A stretch of DNA of 64,000 nt from Streptomyces hawaiiensis (GCF_004803895.1 NZ_CP021978.1:2976001-3040000), one strand, 5' to 3'. Shown: positions 52,986 to 61,875, numbered from the stretch's first letter. A program made the numbers and translations. Notes: generated by a model from the sequence alone, not told the origin.

Positions 52986-54368
52986 TCAGCCCTCGGTCTT
53001 CTCCTCGGCGGACTCGGCCGGGGTCTCCTCGGCGGAGGCCTCGGTGGTCTCCTCGTCCTCGTCGTCGAGGTCGACGATCTCGCCGTTGGTGTCCTTGACC
53101 GTGGCCTTCTCGACCACGACGGCCAGGGCCTTGCCGCGGGCGACCTCGCCGACCAGGAGCGGAACCTGGCCGCCCTCGACGACCGCCTGGGCGAACTGGT
53201 CGGGGGACATGCCGGAGGAGGCCGCACGCCGCATGAGGTGCTCGGTGAGCTCCTCCTGGTTGACGTTCAGCTTCTCCTGCTTGACGAGCTCGTCGAGCAC
53301 GAACTGGGTCTTGATGCCCTTGACCGCGGCTTCCTTGGTCTCGGCGTCGAACTCCTCCTCGCTCTTGCCCTGGATCTCCAGGTACCTCGGGAGGTCGAGG
53401 CCCATCTGGCCGAGCTGGTGGTGCTCGAGGTTGTGCTTGCGGGTGTTGATCTCGTCCTCGAGCAGCTTCTCGGGGACCGGGACCTCGACCAGCTCGAGCA
53501 GCTTCTCCAGGACGCGCTCCTGGGCCTGCGTGGCCTGGTCGTACTGCTTCATGTTCTCGAGGCGCTTGCGGCTGTCCGCGCGCAGCTCCTCCATGGTGTC
53601 GAACTCGGAGGCGAGCTGCGCGAACTCGTCGTCCAGCTCGGGCAGTTCACGCTTGGCGACCTGGGTGACCTTGACGGTGACCTCGGCCTCCTTGCCGGCG
53701 GCGGAGCCGCCCTTGAGCTCGGAGGTGAAGGTGGTCTCGCCACCGGCCTCCAGGCCCTTCACGGCGTCGTCGATGCCGTCCAGCAGCTCGCCGGAGCCGA
53801 TGGTGTAGGAAACGCCGTCGGCGACTCCGTCCTCGAGGACCTCGCCGTCGACCTTGGCGCGCAGGTCGATCGTCAGGACGTCGCCGTCCTCGGCGGCACG
53901 CTCGACCGGGGCCGTGGAGGCGAAGCGCTCGCGCAGCTCCTCGACGGCCTTGTCGACGTCCTCGTCGGTGACCTCGACCGCGTCGACCTCGACCTCGATG
54001 CCGGAGAAGTCCGGGATCTCGATCGTCGGGCGGATGTCGACCTCGGCGGTGAAGTTCAGCGTCTCGCCGTCCTTCAGCTCGGTGATGTCGACCTCGGGCT
54101 GGCCCAGCACGCTGAGCTCGGCCTCGTTGACCGCGTCGGTGTAGAACTTCGGAAGCGCGTCGTTGACCGCCTCCTCCAGAACCGCACCGCGGCCGAACCG
54201 CTGGTCGATGACCCGGGCCGGGACCTTGCCCTTGCGGAAGCCCTTCACCGTGACCTGCTGGTTGATCTTCTTGTACGCCGCGTCGAGGCTGTCCTTGAGC
54301 TCCTCGAAGGGCACCTCGACAGTGAGCCGAACCCGAGTCGGGTTCAGGGTCTCCACGGCGCTCTTCAC
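52986..54368 (-). CDS. tig: Trigger factor (ribosome-associated chaperone)
   Basis: A 460-aa peptidyl-prolyl isomerase/chaperone. The ribosome-binding N-domain (about 1-140) carries the signature [12 protein letters not shown] (about 42-53). The FKBP-like PPIase domain (about 155-245) contains [19 protein letters not shown], and the helical C-domain (about 250-430) is Glu-rich. The last 30 residues are a very acidic tail ([16 protein letters not shown]). GTG 54368 is chosen for AAGGAG eight bases upstream. It is upstream of clpP1, the order seen widely in bacteria. Confidence 0.97.
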   Translation of the reverse strand: MKSAVETLNPTRVRLTVEVPFEELKDSLDAAYKKINQQVTVKGFRKGKVPARVIDQRFGRGAVLEEAVNDALPKFYTDAVNEAELSVLGQPEVDITELKDGETLNFTAEVDIRPTIEIPDFSGIEVEVDAVEVTDEDVDKAVEELRERFASTAPVERAAEDGDVLTIDLRAKVDGEVLEDGVADGVSYTIGSGELLDGIDDAVKGLEAGGETTFTSELKGGSAAGKEAEVTVKVTQVAKRELPELDDEFAQLASEFDTMEELRADSRKRLENMKQYDQATQAQERVLEKLLELVEVPVPEKLLEDEINTRKHNLEHHQLGQMGLDLPRYLEIQGKSEEEFDAETKEAAVKGIKTQFVLDELVKQEKLNVNQEELTEHLMRRAASSGMSPDQFAQAVVEGGQVPLLVGEVARGKALAVVVEKATVKDTNGEIVDLDDEDEETTEASAEETPAESAEEKTEG

Positions 54369-54509
54369 GGTTCGGTCTCCTTGTGGCTGACTTCTTGGGT
54401 TGCCGGGGCCAGAACGGCCCGGCGGATTTCGCCGCCCGGAGGACTGCAGACGATGAGACACACGGGCGTGCAGCTTGCATAGTAACGGCAGCGACTACAC
54501 CGCCCAAAA

Positions 54510-54557
54510 GGCGATCACGTGAGTGACCGGATGGGCGATCACGCGAGTGATCGGGTG
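54510..54557. repeat. Tandem 24-bp repeat at the tRNA-Pro 3' end
   Basis: Units GGCGATCACGTGAGTGACCG... (54510-54533) and GGCGATCACGCGAGTGATCG... (54534-54557) differ at three positions. The second unit contains the palindrome GATCAC-GCGA-GTGATC and ends two bases before the encoded CCA end of tRNA-Pro. Confidence 0.85.
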
Positions 54558-54559
54558 GC

Positions 54560-54636
54560 TGGTCGGGGTGGCGGGATTTGAACCCACGGCCTTCCGCTCC
54601 CAAAGCGGACGCGCTACCAAGCTGCGCCACACCCCG
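54560..54636 (-). tRNA. tRNA-Pro(TGG)
   Basis: A 77-nt tRNA: acceptor CGGGGTG pairs with CACCCCG, discriminator A, with CCA encoded. Anticodon arms TCCGC/GCGGA enclose TTTGGGA, giving TGG, which reads CCA and, by wobble, CCG. Confidence 0.96.
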
Positions 54637-54802
54637 TCTGGTGCGACACGTAGGGTACATGCCGACAGGCGGTGTCGCGGCCGCATTTCCACAGGGTGCG
54701 TGCCGCGTCGCCTCCGACGGGAATGCGGTGTGCGACGCAGGGGGCCGACCCGCTACGATGCCTTCAGTGCCGCGCGGTCACCCGACCTGCGGCGCGTCGT
54801 GT

Positions 54803-54873
54803 GCGGGCGTAGCTCAATGGTAGAGCCCTAGTCTTCCAAACTAGCTACGCGGGTTCGATTCCCGTCGCCCGCT
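54803..54873 (+). tRNA. tRNA-Gly(TCC)
   Basis: A 71-nt tRNA: acceptor GCGGGCG pairs with CGCCCGC, discriminator T, CCA not encoded. Anticodon arms CTAGT/ACTAG enclose CTTCCAA, giving TCC, which reads GGA/GGG. An integrase remnant follows directly downstream, so its 3' end is a likely former attachment site. Confidence 0.97.
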
Positions 54874-54881
54874 CTTCATGG

Positions 54882-54924
54882 CTCAGGGCCAGGTCAGAGG
54901 ATCATTCCTCCGCCTGGCCCTGAG
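54882..54924. terminator. Terminator after tRNA-Gly
   Basis: CTCAGGGCCAGG (54882-54893) pairs with CCTGGCCCTGAG (54913-54924), with an inner GAGG/CCTC stem. It begins eight bases after the tRNA and overlaps the end of the integrase remnant. Confidence 0.8.
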
Positions 54925-55160
54925 TGTTTCCGGGGCTGCGTTCGGTCCAGCGTGTCCCCCGCGTGCCCCTCCGGCTCCTGATCTTGCTTCCGCCTGGGCT
55001 TGCGGCCCTTGTCGACCAGGTCGCTCAGCGCGTCAGCGATCAGCCGGTCACGTGCGGCGCTCGCGTGCTGATAGATCAGCGCCGCCCTGGCCGTGCTGTG
55101 GCCCATGCGCGCCATCACGCGGGCGCGCGCCGCCTCTGCGGCGCGCGGCCTGCCTCCTGT
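54894..55160 (-). pseudogene. Tyrosine integrase C-terminal remnant
   Basis: The minus strand encodes VMARMGHSTARAALIYQHAS followed by ARDRLIADALSDLV. This is the last part of an actinobacterial tyrosine recombinase: the HxxR-box end (MGHSTARAALI) and the nucleophilic Tyr (IYQHA). Upstream of the GTG at 55118 the frame runs into TGGRPRAAEAARAR, which does not match the expected LRHTGNT-type box, so the catalytic domain is missing. A Lys/Arg-rich tail reaches the stop at 54894. It points toward tRNA-Gly, the arrangement of an integrative element beside its attachment site. I infer a deletion scar of such an element. Confidence 0.8.
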
Positions 55161-55290
55161 CTGCGCCCCGGCCGGCCGCGCCCGGCGGCTGCGGACGACC
55201 GAGCCTGGGGGAAGGATGCGCCTGCACAGCCATCGCGTCGATCACTAATCTGACTGGTCCGTACCCGCAGCGCACCCAAGGGGGACTCGC

Positions 55291-55506
55291 ATGATCGAGC
55301 TAGGCATCCTGTTCGGCCTGTTTCTGGTCACAGCTCTGGCTTTGATCTTCGTACTCCTGCGACGACAAAACGGTCGTACGGAAAACGCCGACGGACTCCT
55401 CATCGAGCAAGCACGGCGGATACAGGCACAGAACGATCGAGCGACCTACGGAACCGGGGCAGCGAACGGCCACTTGCCAACCGTGCGCGATCCCTACCGC
55501 CCCTAG
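55291..55506 (+). CDS. Small membrane protein in the tRNA-Gly accessory stretch (71 aa)
   Basis: A 71-aa protein with one N-terminal membrane helix (LGILFGLFLVTALALIFVLLR, about 4-24), a polar linker (RRQNGRTENADGLLIEQARR), and a Pro/Gly-rich end. ATG 55291 has GGGGGA five bases upstream. Codon choice differs from neighbours: CTA, ATA, TTT, TTG, CAA and several GGA/GCA codons occur in only 71 codons. That suggests horizontal origin. It lies between the integrase remnant and the kinase gene. Function unknown. Confidence 0.7.
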   Translation: MIELGILFGLFLVTALALIFVLLRRQNGRTENADGLLIEQARRIQAQNDRATYGTGAANGHLPTVRDPYRP

Positions 55507-55613
55507 TCGCAGACAGACCGTGGGGCGAGGCGCTCACTGCTCGCGTGAACGCCCAGCTGGGCCCTGCGCCGGAATCACTTTCCCGGGGGTGGGCCCGTTA
55601 CGGTCCTTCCGAT

Positions 55614-57992
55614 TCAGAGGTCCCGGACGTCCACGGTGTACACGGACCGGACGCCGTACGGGACGTACAGGGCGTCGCCGACGAGGAGGAGCGGTGCTCC
55701 CGAAGTGACGAGCGCGCTGTCGATCCGGCCGCCGTCGTCGCGGCCGGGCCGGGTGTCCTCGACCTTGCCGCTGCGCGCGTTCAGGGCTGCCAGGCGGCCG
55801 CTGGGCGAGGCGAAGTACACGTGAGTGGCGGAGGCGGTCGGCGGCCCCTGCCGCTCCAGGGTGGAGTTGGATTCCCACAGCGTCCGTCCGGTGCTCGGCG
55901 AGACGGCGCGGACGCCGCCGCTGCTGCGCGTGAAGTAGACGGTGCCGCGCACCAGGTACGCCCTCGACGCCTCGGGCCGGGGCTTCGCCAGTCGGCGCAC
56001 GGTGAGCGCCTGCGAGGAGACGTCGATCAGGGTGAGGTCGCGGGCCGTGGGCCGGCCGTCCGCGAACACCAGGCGTCCCCCCTGCCGGCCGAGCATTTCC
56101 AGGCCGCCCTCGGCCTCGACGGTCCAGCGGGTCTTCCCGGTGGCCGTGTCGATCTCGAAGACGGTGCTCTCGGCGGCTTCCTCTTCCTCGTCGTTCATCA
56201 CGGTCGTGCAGATCAGATAGGCACGGTCGGCCGCCGAGTCCAGCACGCAGTCGCCCCGGGTGTCCGGCTTCGGCTGCCGCCAGCGGACCTTGCCGGTCTC
56301 CGCGTCGAGCAGGGCGTACTGGTCGCCCTGTGATCCGTAGGCGGTGATGACACCCTCGGACACGGCCGTGGCGGCGCCCTGCGTGCTGTCGGGGACCGAT
56401 GCCGTCTCACCGCTGCCGGTCGGGGTCCGCCAGAGTTCCTTGCCGGTGTCGGCGGCCAGGGCGTAGACCGTGTAGCTGGACCCGACGCCGCTCGTTCCTT
56501 CCGCGTCTTCCGCCCCGTAGGTGAAGACGCGGCTGTCGCCGGTGCCGATGAGCGCGCCCTCGTCGCCGAAGGCGCCGCCGGGTGTGGGGTCGACGGCCCG
56601 GCTCCAGGTGTTGCGGCCGTCGGTGAGACCGAAGCGGGTCGCCATGAGGTCGGAGCCGGCACACACCAGGGAGGTGTCGACGACGGAGCAGCCCTTGAGG
56701 GACGTGTCGGTCCCGCCCAGGCCGCCCTTGTCGCCTTCCGGGGACTTCACCGTGGCGACCCACGGCTTCCAGCCCTCGGGCAGGTCGGCCGCCTTGGCGG
56801 TGGACGAGGGTGGGCGGTCGTTGTCGCGGATCAGGGTGACGGTGGTGGTGACGATCGCGGCGAGCGCGACGGCCACCGCGGCCGTGACCAGCAGCAGTCC
56901 GTGCCTGCGGCGGCCGCGGGTGCGTTCCGCCCCGGGTGCCGGTGCCCCGGCCGGGTCAGGTGGCGGCTGGTGCTGTTGCGTCGGGATTCTGCCGGGCCGG
57001 GGGTGCCGCGACTCGTCCCGTTCGGCGTCCGCCTCCTCGGGCAGGCGGTGTGACGTTTCGTCCCGTTCGGAGCGGGCCGCGTCGGGCCATGCGGCGCCGG
57101 CCGGCTCGGTCGGCGGGGCGCCCGGCCACAGCCGTACGGGGCGCGGTGCACCGGTGCCGGGCACCAGGAGCGGGCCGGGGGTGCCGCCCTCACGGAGCAG
57201 CGTGAACAGTTCGTCCGCGGCGGGGCGGTCTTTCCGGTGCTTCTCCAGGCAGAGTCGGATGAAGGGGAGCAGTTCGTCGGGGACGCCGGTGAGGTCCGGC
57301 TCGCCCTCGACGACGCGCAGGGCCGTTTCGTACGGGCTCGGGCTGTCGAAGGGGCCGCGGCAGGTGGCGGCGTAGGTGAGGACCGAGCCGAGGGAGAACA
57401 TGTCGGCGGCCGGGCCGACGTCCTGGGGGGCGGCGAACTGCTCCGGGGACATGAAGGGCGGGGTGCCCATGACGCGGCCGGTCTGGGTGAGGACGTCGGA
57501 GGCGGCGAACTCGGCGGCGCGGGAGATGCCGAAGTCGATGACGCGGGGGCCGTCCTCGGCGAGCATCACGTTGGCCGGTTTCAGGTCGCGGTGGACGACT
57601 CCGGCGCGGTGGATGTCGCGCAGCGCCTCGGCGAGGCCGGCGGCGAGGCCGCGCAGGCGGGGCAGCGGGAGAGGGCCGTGCTCGCGGACATGGGTGCCGA
57701 GGTCCGCGCCCGGTATGTAGAGGGTGGCCATCCAGGGGTGCGTGGCGTCGGCGTCCGCGTCCACGACGGGGGCCGTGAAGGCGCCACTGACCTGGCGGGC
57801 GGCGGCCACCTCGCGGCGGAAACGGGCGCGGAACTCGTCGTCGTCGGCGTACTGGCTGTGCACGACCTTGACAGCGAGGCGGCGGCCGGAGGCCGAGCGG
57901 GCCAGGTAGACGACACCCATGCCGCCGGAGCCGAGGCGGTCCTCGATGCGGTAGCCGCCCACCTCCGCCGGGTCAGAATCGCGCAGCGCCAT
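55614..57992 (-). CDS. Ser/Thr protein kinase with extracellular PQQ-like beta-propeller
   Basis: A 792-aa receptor kinase. The PASTA-less kinase domain (about 13-275) has GSGGMGVVYLA (P-loop), the lysine in LAVKVV, VVHRDLKPANVML (catalytic loop), DFGISR (metal loop) and GTPPFMSPEQF. A Pro/Arg/Glu-rich linker leads to one membrane helix (LLLVTAAVAVALAAIVTTTV, about 364-383). The outside part (about 400-792) has repeated blades such as ALAADTGKELWRTPTG, LLDAETGKVRWRQP, and VSPSTGRTLWESN, typical of PQQ-like propellers. It probably senses an extracellular ligand or wall component. All catalytic residues appear intact. It lies in the accessory stretch after tRNA-Gly, but its codon use is native. 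Confidence 0.95.
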   Translation of the reverse strand: MALRDSDPAEVGGYRIEDRLGSGGMGVVYLARSASGRRLAVKVVHSQYADDDEFRARFRREVAAARQVSGAFTAPVVDADADATHPWMATLYIPGADLGTHVREHGPLPLPRLRGLAAGLAEALRDIHRAGVVHRDLKPANVMLAEDGPRVIDFGISRAAEFAASDVLTQTGRVMGTPPFMSPEQFAAPQDVGPAADMFSLGSVLTYAATCRGPFDSPSPYETALRVVEGEPDLTGVPDELLPFIRLCLEKHRKDRPAADELFTLLREGGTPGPLLVPGTGAPRPVRLWPGAPPTEPAGAAWPDAARSERDETSHRLPEEADAERDESRHPRPGRIPTQQHQPPPDPAGAPAPGAERTRGRRRHGLLLVTAAVAVALAAIVTTTVTLIRDNDRPPSSTAKAADLPEGWKPWVATVKSPEGDKGGLGGTDTSLKGCSVVDTSLVCAGSDLMATRFGLTDGRNTWSRAVDPTPGGAFGDEGALIGTGDSRVFTYGAEDAEGTSGVGSSYTVYALAADTGKELWRTPTGSGETASVPDSTQGAATAVSEGVITAYGSQGDQYALLDAETGKVRWRQPKPDTRGDCVLDSAADRAYLICTTVMNDEEEEAAESTVFEIDTATGKTRWTVEAEGGLEMLGRQGGRLVFADGRPTARDLTLIDVSSQALTVRRLAKPRPEASRAYLVRGTVYFTRSSGGVRAVSPSTGRTLWESNSTLERQGPPTASATHVYFASPSGRLAALNARSGKVEDTRPGRDDGGRIDSALVTSGAPLLLVGDALYVPYGVRSVYTVDVRDL

Positions 57993-58099
57993 CCCCGAAC
58001 GTTCCCCCCGTCACGCACCGTCCTGTGGTCGGGGCGAGCGTAACCGCCCCTGCACCGGGCCCGCAGCGCGGGGCTCGGGAGGGGGCGCCGAAGCCCCGC

Positions 58100-58294
58100 T
58101 CAGAAGCTGATGGAGTTGATGGTCTCCGCTATCGAGTTGAGGAACCGCTGAATGTCGTCGGCCATGCCGGTCGAGGCGAGGAAGAAGCCGAAGAGGACCG
58201 CCACGATCGCCGGCCCCGCCTTGATGGATCCCCCTCTCAGCAACACCACAAGGATGATCGCCAACAGCAGCACCACAGACAGTGAAATGGCCAC
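58100..58294 (-). CDS. Small hydrophobic protein resembling integrative-element accessory proteins (64 aa)
   Basis: A 64-aa protein with a first membrane helix (SLSVVLLLAIILVVLLRGG, about 4-22) and a second hydrophobic segment (AGPAIVAVLFGFFLASTGM, about 26-44), then an amphipathic end DDIQRFLNSIAETINS. Similar short proteins occur beside Tra/FtsK-like genes in actinobacterial integrative elements, as I recall; no tra gene is present here. Codons such as TTG, CTT, AGA, GGA, ATT and TCA make it less GC-rich than core genes. It may be a surviving piece of the element whose integrase remnant lies at 54894. Confidence 0.65.
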   Translation of the reverse strand: MAISLSVVLLLAIILVVLLRGGSIKAGPAIVAVLFGFFLASTGMADDIQRFLNSIAETINSISF

Positions 58295-58917
58295 AACTGA
58301 TCACACCCTCGGTCGGTCCGCTCTCCCGGCCCGGGGACGCGACCCTGCGCACCCCGCCAGAACCATCGTGCCACCAACGCGGCCGGGCTATGCGGCCGGT
58401 GACGCATCGACCACACCTGTGTCGCCCCGCCCGCGTGTGCCGCCGTGTGCGCGGGGGCTCGACTCCGAGGAGTCGCACGGCAATTCGAAGGGCCACCCGC
58501 ACAGGGAATTCAGCCGTATCGTTTCCATCTCCACACAACGCGTTCGCAGCTAATTCGAATTGCTGCCACACGACCGTCAACAACCGTGCCGGAGAGGGAC
58601 CGAAGAGGGTGGAAGCGGACATTCCACTGGAGTCGCCTGCTGGTCTTATGCGTTGCTTAGTCCGGAAGTATCACGACAAGCAGGGCCCAGGCGGTGCACA
58701 CAATCCGGCATCGGACGATGTGTTGGCCATCACGTCGGCAGTGACGTCAACTACCCGTAATCCGGGGTACCCACAGCGAATAGCCAGGAATCACGTCCGG
58801 CGTTTTACGAATAGCTGCAGGGAACGCTAGGGTGCCTCAGATGTTCCACGCTGCCTCGTCCCCCGCACGCGCAGCGAGGTCCCGGATCGTCTCCCCGAGC
58901 TCCTGGTGGGAGGGTCT
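58295..58917. other. Long intergenic region, less GC-rich
   Basis: About 620 bases with no gene I can support on either strand. The stretch 58490-58830 is clearly less GC-rich than the rest of the window, consistent with foreign or decayed DNA. It should carry the promoter of the downstream acyltransferase and perhaps that of the 64-aa protein. I found no copy of the tRNA-Gly 3' end that could mark a distal attachment site. Confidence 0.5.
58804..58833 (+). promoter_or_regulatory. Putative promoter of the acyltransferase gene
   Basis: TTTACG (58804-58809) and TAGGGT (58828-58833) are separated by 18 bases, about 85 bases upstream of GTG 58918. Both hexamers resemble the HrdB consensus. Inference from sequence only. 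Confidence 0.3.
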
Positions 58918-60102
58918 GTGACGAACTCGCTGCGACCGAACGGCGACCGCAGGGCGCCACTTCCCCCGGCACAATCGCCGGCCGACGGAGTGCCGAGCCC
59001 CCGCTCGCCGCAGAGCACGCAGAAGAAGCAGAACGGCAAGCAGCGCGACGCGTTCTTCGACAACGCCAAGTACCTCGCGATCGTGCTGGTGGCCATGGGC
59101 CACGCCTGGGAGCCGCTCAAGGGCGACAGCCGGACACTCGAGGCGGCGTACCAGGTCGTCTACGCGTTCCACATGCCGGCGTTCATCATCATCTCCGGCT
59201 ACTTCTCCCGCAGTTTCGACATGCGGCCCGACCGGCTGAAGCGCCTGATCACCGGCGTCGCCGTGCCGTACATCATCTTCGAGACGGCCTATCCGCTCTT
59301 CAAGCGGGTCATCGACAACGACCCGCACCAGGAGATCAGCCTCCTCGACCCCTGGTACCTGACCTGGTTCCTGGTCGCGCTGTTCATCTGGCGCCTGACC
59401 ACCCCCATCTGGAACCTGGTGCGCTGGCCGCTCCCGCTCGCGCTGGGTCTCGCCATGCTGGCGACCGTCACCCCGGAGATCGGTGACGACCTGGACCTGC
59501 AGCGCGTCCTGCAGTTCCTGCCGTTCTTCGTGCTGGGCCTGGTGATGAAGCCCGAGCACTTCCACATGGTGCGCCGCCGTTCGGTGCGGATCGCCTCGGT
59601 GCCCGTGTTCGCCGCCGCGCTGGCCTTCAGCTGGTGGGCGGTGCCGCGCATGAACACCGCGTGGTTCTACCACCGGGACGCCGCGCAGGAACTGGGCGCC
59701 CCGTGGTGGACCGGCCCGGTCATGGTCCTCGCGATGTTCGGCTGCTCCCTGGTACTGACGGCCTGCTTCTTCGCCTGGGTGCCGCGCCGCCACATGTGGT
59801 TCACCGCCCTCGGCGCCGGCACGCTCTACGGCTACCTGCTGCACGGCTTCCTGGTGAAGGCCGGCGACTACGAGGGCTGGTTCGAGGCGTCCTGGCTGCA
59901 CCAGCCGGCCGGCGAGATCCTCGTGACCGTCCTCGCGGCCGCCGTCGTGACGGTGCTGTGCACCAAGCCGGTGCAGCGCGTCTTCCGGTTCGCGATGGAG
60001 CCGAAGATGGAATGGGCCTTCAAGAGGGACGCCGCCGAACTCGCCCGCGAACGCCAGAGCGCCGAGCGGCGCGAGCGGGAGCGGGAGAAGGTCAACGCCT
60101 GA
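58918..60102 (+). CDS. Acyltransferase-3 family membrane protein
   Basis: About 394 aa. It is a polytopic membrane acyltransferase that typically O-acetylates sugars or lipids. The early helix with DAFFDNAKYLAIVLVAMGHAW (part, about 44-62) holds the conserved His, FHMPAFIIISGYFSRS (about 85-100) is the second motif, and about ten further hydrophobic segments follow to residue 365. The C-terminal 35 residues are a strongly charged Arg/Glu helix (RERQSAERREREREK). GTG 58918 has GGAGGG just upstream; GTG 58906 is possible. The family resembles fucose-4-O-acetylase-like proteins. Its substrate might be a surface polysaccharide. Confidence 0.9.
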   Translation: MTNSLRPNGDRRAPLPPAQSPADGVPSPRSPQSTQKKQNGKQRDAFFDNAKYLAIVLVAMGHAWEPLKGDSRTLEAAYQVVYAFHMPAFIIISGYFSRSFDMRPDRLKRLITGVAVPYIIFETAYPLFKRVIDNDPHQEISLLDPWYLTWFLVALFIWRLTTPIWNLVRWPLPLALGLAMLATVTPEIGDDLDLQRVLQFLPFFVLGLVMKPEHFHMVRRRSVRIASVPVFAAALAFSWWAVPRMNTAWFYHRDAAQELGAPWWTGPVMVLAMFGCSLVLTACFFAWVPRRHMWFTALGAGTLYGYLLHGFLVKAGDYEGWFEASWLHQPAGEILVTVLAAAVVTVLCTKPVQRVFRFAMEPKMEWAFKRDAAELARERQSAERREREREKVNA

Positions 60103-60117
60103 CCCTCACCGCGGAAT

Positions 60118-60573
60118 TCATCCGACGAGACCGAGAAGTGCGCGCATCCGTGCGTACTTCTCGGTCAGTCGTGTGCGGGTCGCCTCGTCGAGGACCGCGA
60201 GACGGGCCGGGTCCGCGTTGTGCGCCAGGTCCGACTCCTTCACCAGCAGCGCGCCGGACGTGGCGAGGATCCGCGCTGCGTACGTCTCCGGCGGCTCCCC
60301 CGCCCGTTTGGTGACCGCGAGGACGATGTCCTTCGTACGGCTGCTCAGCGCGGCCTCGCGCAGCCACTGCGTGGAGAGGGCGTCGTCCTCGACGGCGTCG
60401 TGCAGCCACGCCGCCGCGATCTGCTCCTCGTCGCCGCCCCGCGCCCGTACGCCCTCCGCCACGGCCCGGAGGTGTTCGGCGTAGGGCCGTCCCGCCTTGT
60501 CGGTCTGGCCGCTGTGCGCGGCGCGGGCGGCGGCCTCGACCTGGGCCAGGGTCATACGGGATGTCTCGGTCAC
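60118..60573 (-). CDS. HD-domain hydrolase, Mesh1/RSH-like
   Basis: A 151-aa protein with the layout of the RelA/SpoT hydrolase domain. AARAAHSGQTDKAGRPYAEH (about 15-34) corresponds to the RSH AHxGQ-RK-G-PY--H block. AAAWLHDAVEDD (about 54-65) is the HD motif, and VKESDLAHNADPAR (about 112-125) is the KxxDxxHN motif. All metal-binding residues seem present. It lacks synthetase, TGS and ACT domains, so it would be a stand-alone alarmone (ppGpp) or nucleotide hydrolase. It is convergent with the acyltransferase gene, 15 bases apart. The substrate is inferred from motif similarity alone. Confidence 0.85.
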   Translation of the reverse strand: MTETSRMTLAQVEAAARAAHSGQTDKAGRPYAEHLRAVAEGVRARGGDEEQIAAAWLHDAVEDDALSTQWLREAALSSRTKDIVLAVTKRAGEPPETYAARILATSGALLVKESDLAHNADPARLAVLDEATRTRLTEKYARMRALLGLVG

Positions 60574-60696
60574 CGCTCCAGTGTCTCCCCGCGCGGCGCC
60601 ACCCGGGCCGGCAGGCCCCTCATCGTCTGGACAGCGGCCGGGCGCCCCGGGCGGAGACCGTGGTCAGTACGTCCGAGGCCCGCGGGAGGAGCCTGC

Positions 60697-61875
60697 TCAG
60701 CGGGTCGCGGCAGCCGTCGGCCCCTCGCGGCAGATCAGCAGCAGGGCCCGGTCGTCGTTGACGTCCTTGGCCACGGCCTCGATGAGGTGCCAGGCCGCAC
60801 CGTGGAAGCCGCCCGCCACATAGCGGTCGGCCTCGCCGGTGAGGCGGTCGATGCCCTCGACGATGTCGCGGTCGGCGGTCTCCACCAGGCCGTCCGTGAA
60901 CAGCATCAGCACGTCCCCGGGGCGCAGTGAGCCCTTCACCGGGTCGAACTGGGCACCGTCGTACACCCCGAGGAGCGGGCCCTCGGCCGCCTTCTCCTCC
61001 CAGCGGCCGCTGCCGGCGCTGAGCTGGAGGCCCGGCGGGTGGCCCGCGGTGTAGAGCTCGTAGTCGCCGGAGTCCAGGTCGAGGACCAGGTGGATGGAGG
61101 TGGCGAAGCCCTCGTCCCAGTCCTGGCGTAGCAGGTAGCCGTTCGCGGCCGGAAGGAAGGCGTGCGGTGGCAGGGAACCGAGCAGACCGCCGAACGCACC
61201 GGACAGCAGCAGGGCACGGGAGCCCGCGTCCATGCCCTTGCCGGAGACGTCGGTGAGGACGACTTCGAGCGTACGGCCGCCGTTGGTGCGCGCCGCCACC
61301 ACGAAGTCGCCCGAGAACGACTGGCCGCCCGCCGGGCGCAGCGCCATCTCCCGGTGCCAGCCGTCCGGCAGGTCGGGCAGCTTGCTCTGCACCCGGATGC
61401 GTTCGCGCAGGTCGAAGAGCATGGTGCCGCCGCGCCGCCAGGGCACACCGACCCGGCTGCGGAACTGCGCCAGGAGCAGCCCGAAGAAGCCGCAGGCCGC
61501 GACCACGAGCACGACGCCCGGGGTGACCCTCGACGGGCCCTCGGTGTACGGGCCGAGCCGCACCGACTCCACGATCAGTGCCGTGGCCGCCGCCGCGTAC
61601 AGGCCGAGCAGACTCGCCGGGCGCAGCAGCAGCCCGCCCACGACGACGGGCAGCACCAGCGCGGCCGGTGAGAACCACACCGAGTTCGCCAGCGTCGCCG
61701 CCGCGATCAGGGGAACCATCAGGAGCAGACCGGCCAGGGCGATCCAGTCCGAGCCGTTGCCGCGGAAGTAGTCCACGGCCGCTCGGCGCACGCCGACGCG
61801 GACCCGGTGCCACTGCTTGTTCAACCGGGCCGTGAACGTCTCGGCTTCCGCGCGCCGCTCTCGTCCTGATGCCAT
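60697..61875 (-). CDS. Membrane-anchored PP2C/SpoIIE-type phosphatase
   Basis: A 392-aa protein. Three to four membrane helices lie at about 44-150 (DWIALAGLLLMVPLIAAATL, LPVVVGGLLLRPASLLGLYA, VTPGVVLVVAACGFFGLLLA). The SpoIIE domain (about 170-385) has QSFSGDFVVA and VVLTDVSGKGMDAGSRALL for metal binding, YTAGHPPGLQL, and DVLMLFTDGLVET. Such phosphatases dephosphorylate anti-sigma antagonists in partner-switching networks that are numerous in Streptomyces. No sensor domain beyond the membrane part is visible. Upstream is a divergent Eis-like acetyltransferase. Confidence 0.93.
   Translation of the reverse strand: MASGRERRAEAETFTARLNKQWHRVRVGVRRAAVDYFRGNGSDWIALAGLLLMVPLIAAATLANSVWFSPAALVLPVVVGGLLLRPASLLGLYAAAATALIVESVRLGPYTEGPSRVTPGVVLVVAACGFFGLLLAQFRSRVGVPWRRGGTMLFDLRERIRVQSKLPDLPDGWHREMALRPAGGQSFSGDFVVAARTNGGRTLEVVLTDVSGKGMDAGSRALLLSGAFGGLLGSLPPHAFLPAANGYLLRQDWDEGFATSIHLVLDLDSGDYELYTAGHPPGLQLSAGSGRWEEKAAEGPLLGVYDGAQFDPVKGSLRPGDVLMLFTDGLVETADRDIVEGIDRLTGEADRYVAGGFHGAAWHLIEAVAKDVNDDRALLLICREGPTAAATR

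Noticed and set aside
58445..58760. Short plus-strand frames upstream of the acyltransferase gene
   Set aside because: They lack ribosome sites and recognisable composition and are mutually overlapping, so chance is the best explanation.
54803..58917. Intact integrative element with attL and attR
   Set aside because: No second copy of the tRNA-Gly 3' sequence, no excisionase, no replication or Tra gene is visible; only the integrase end remains.
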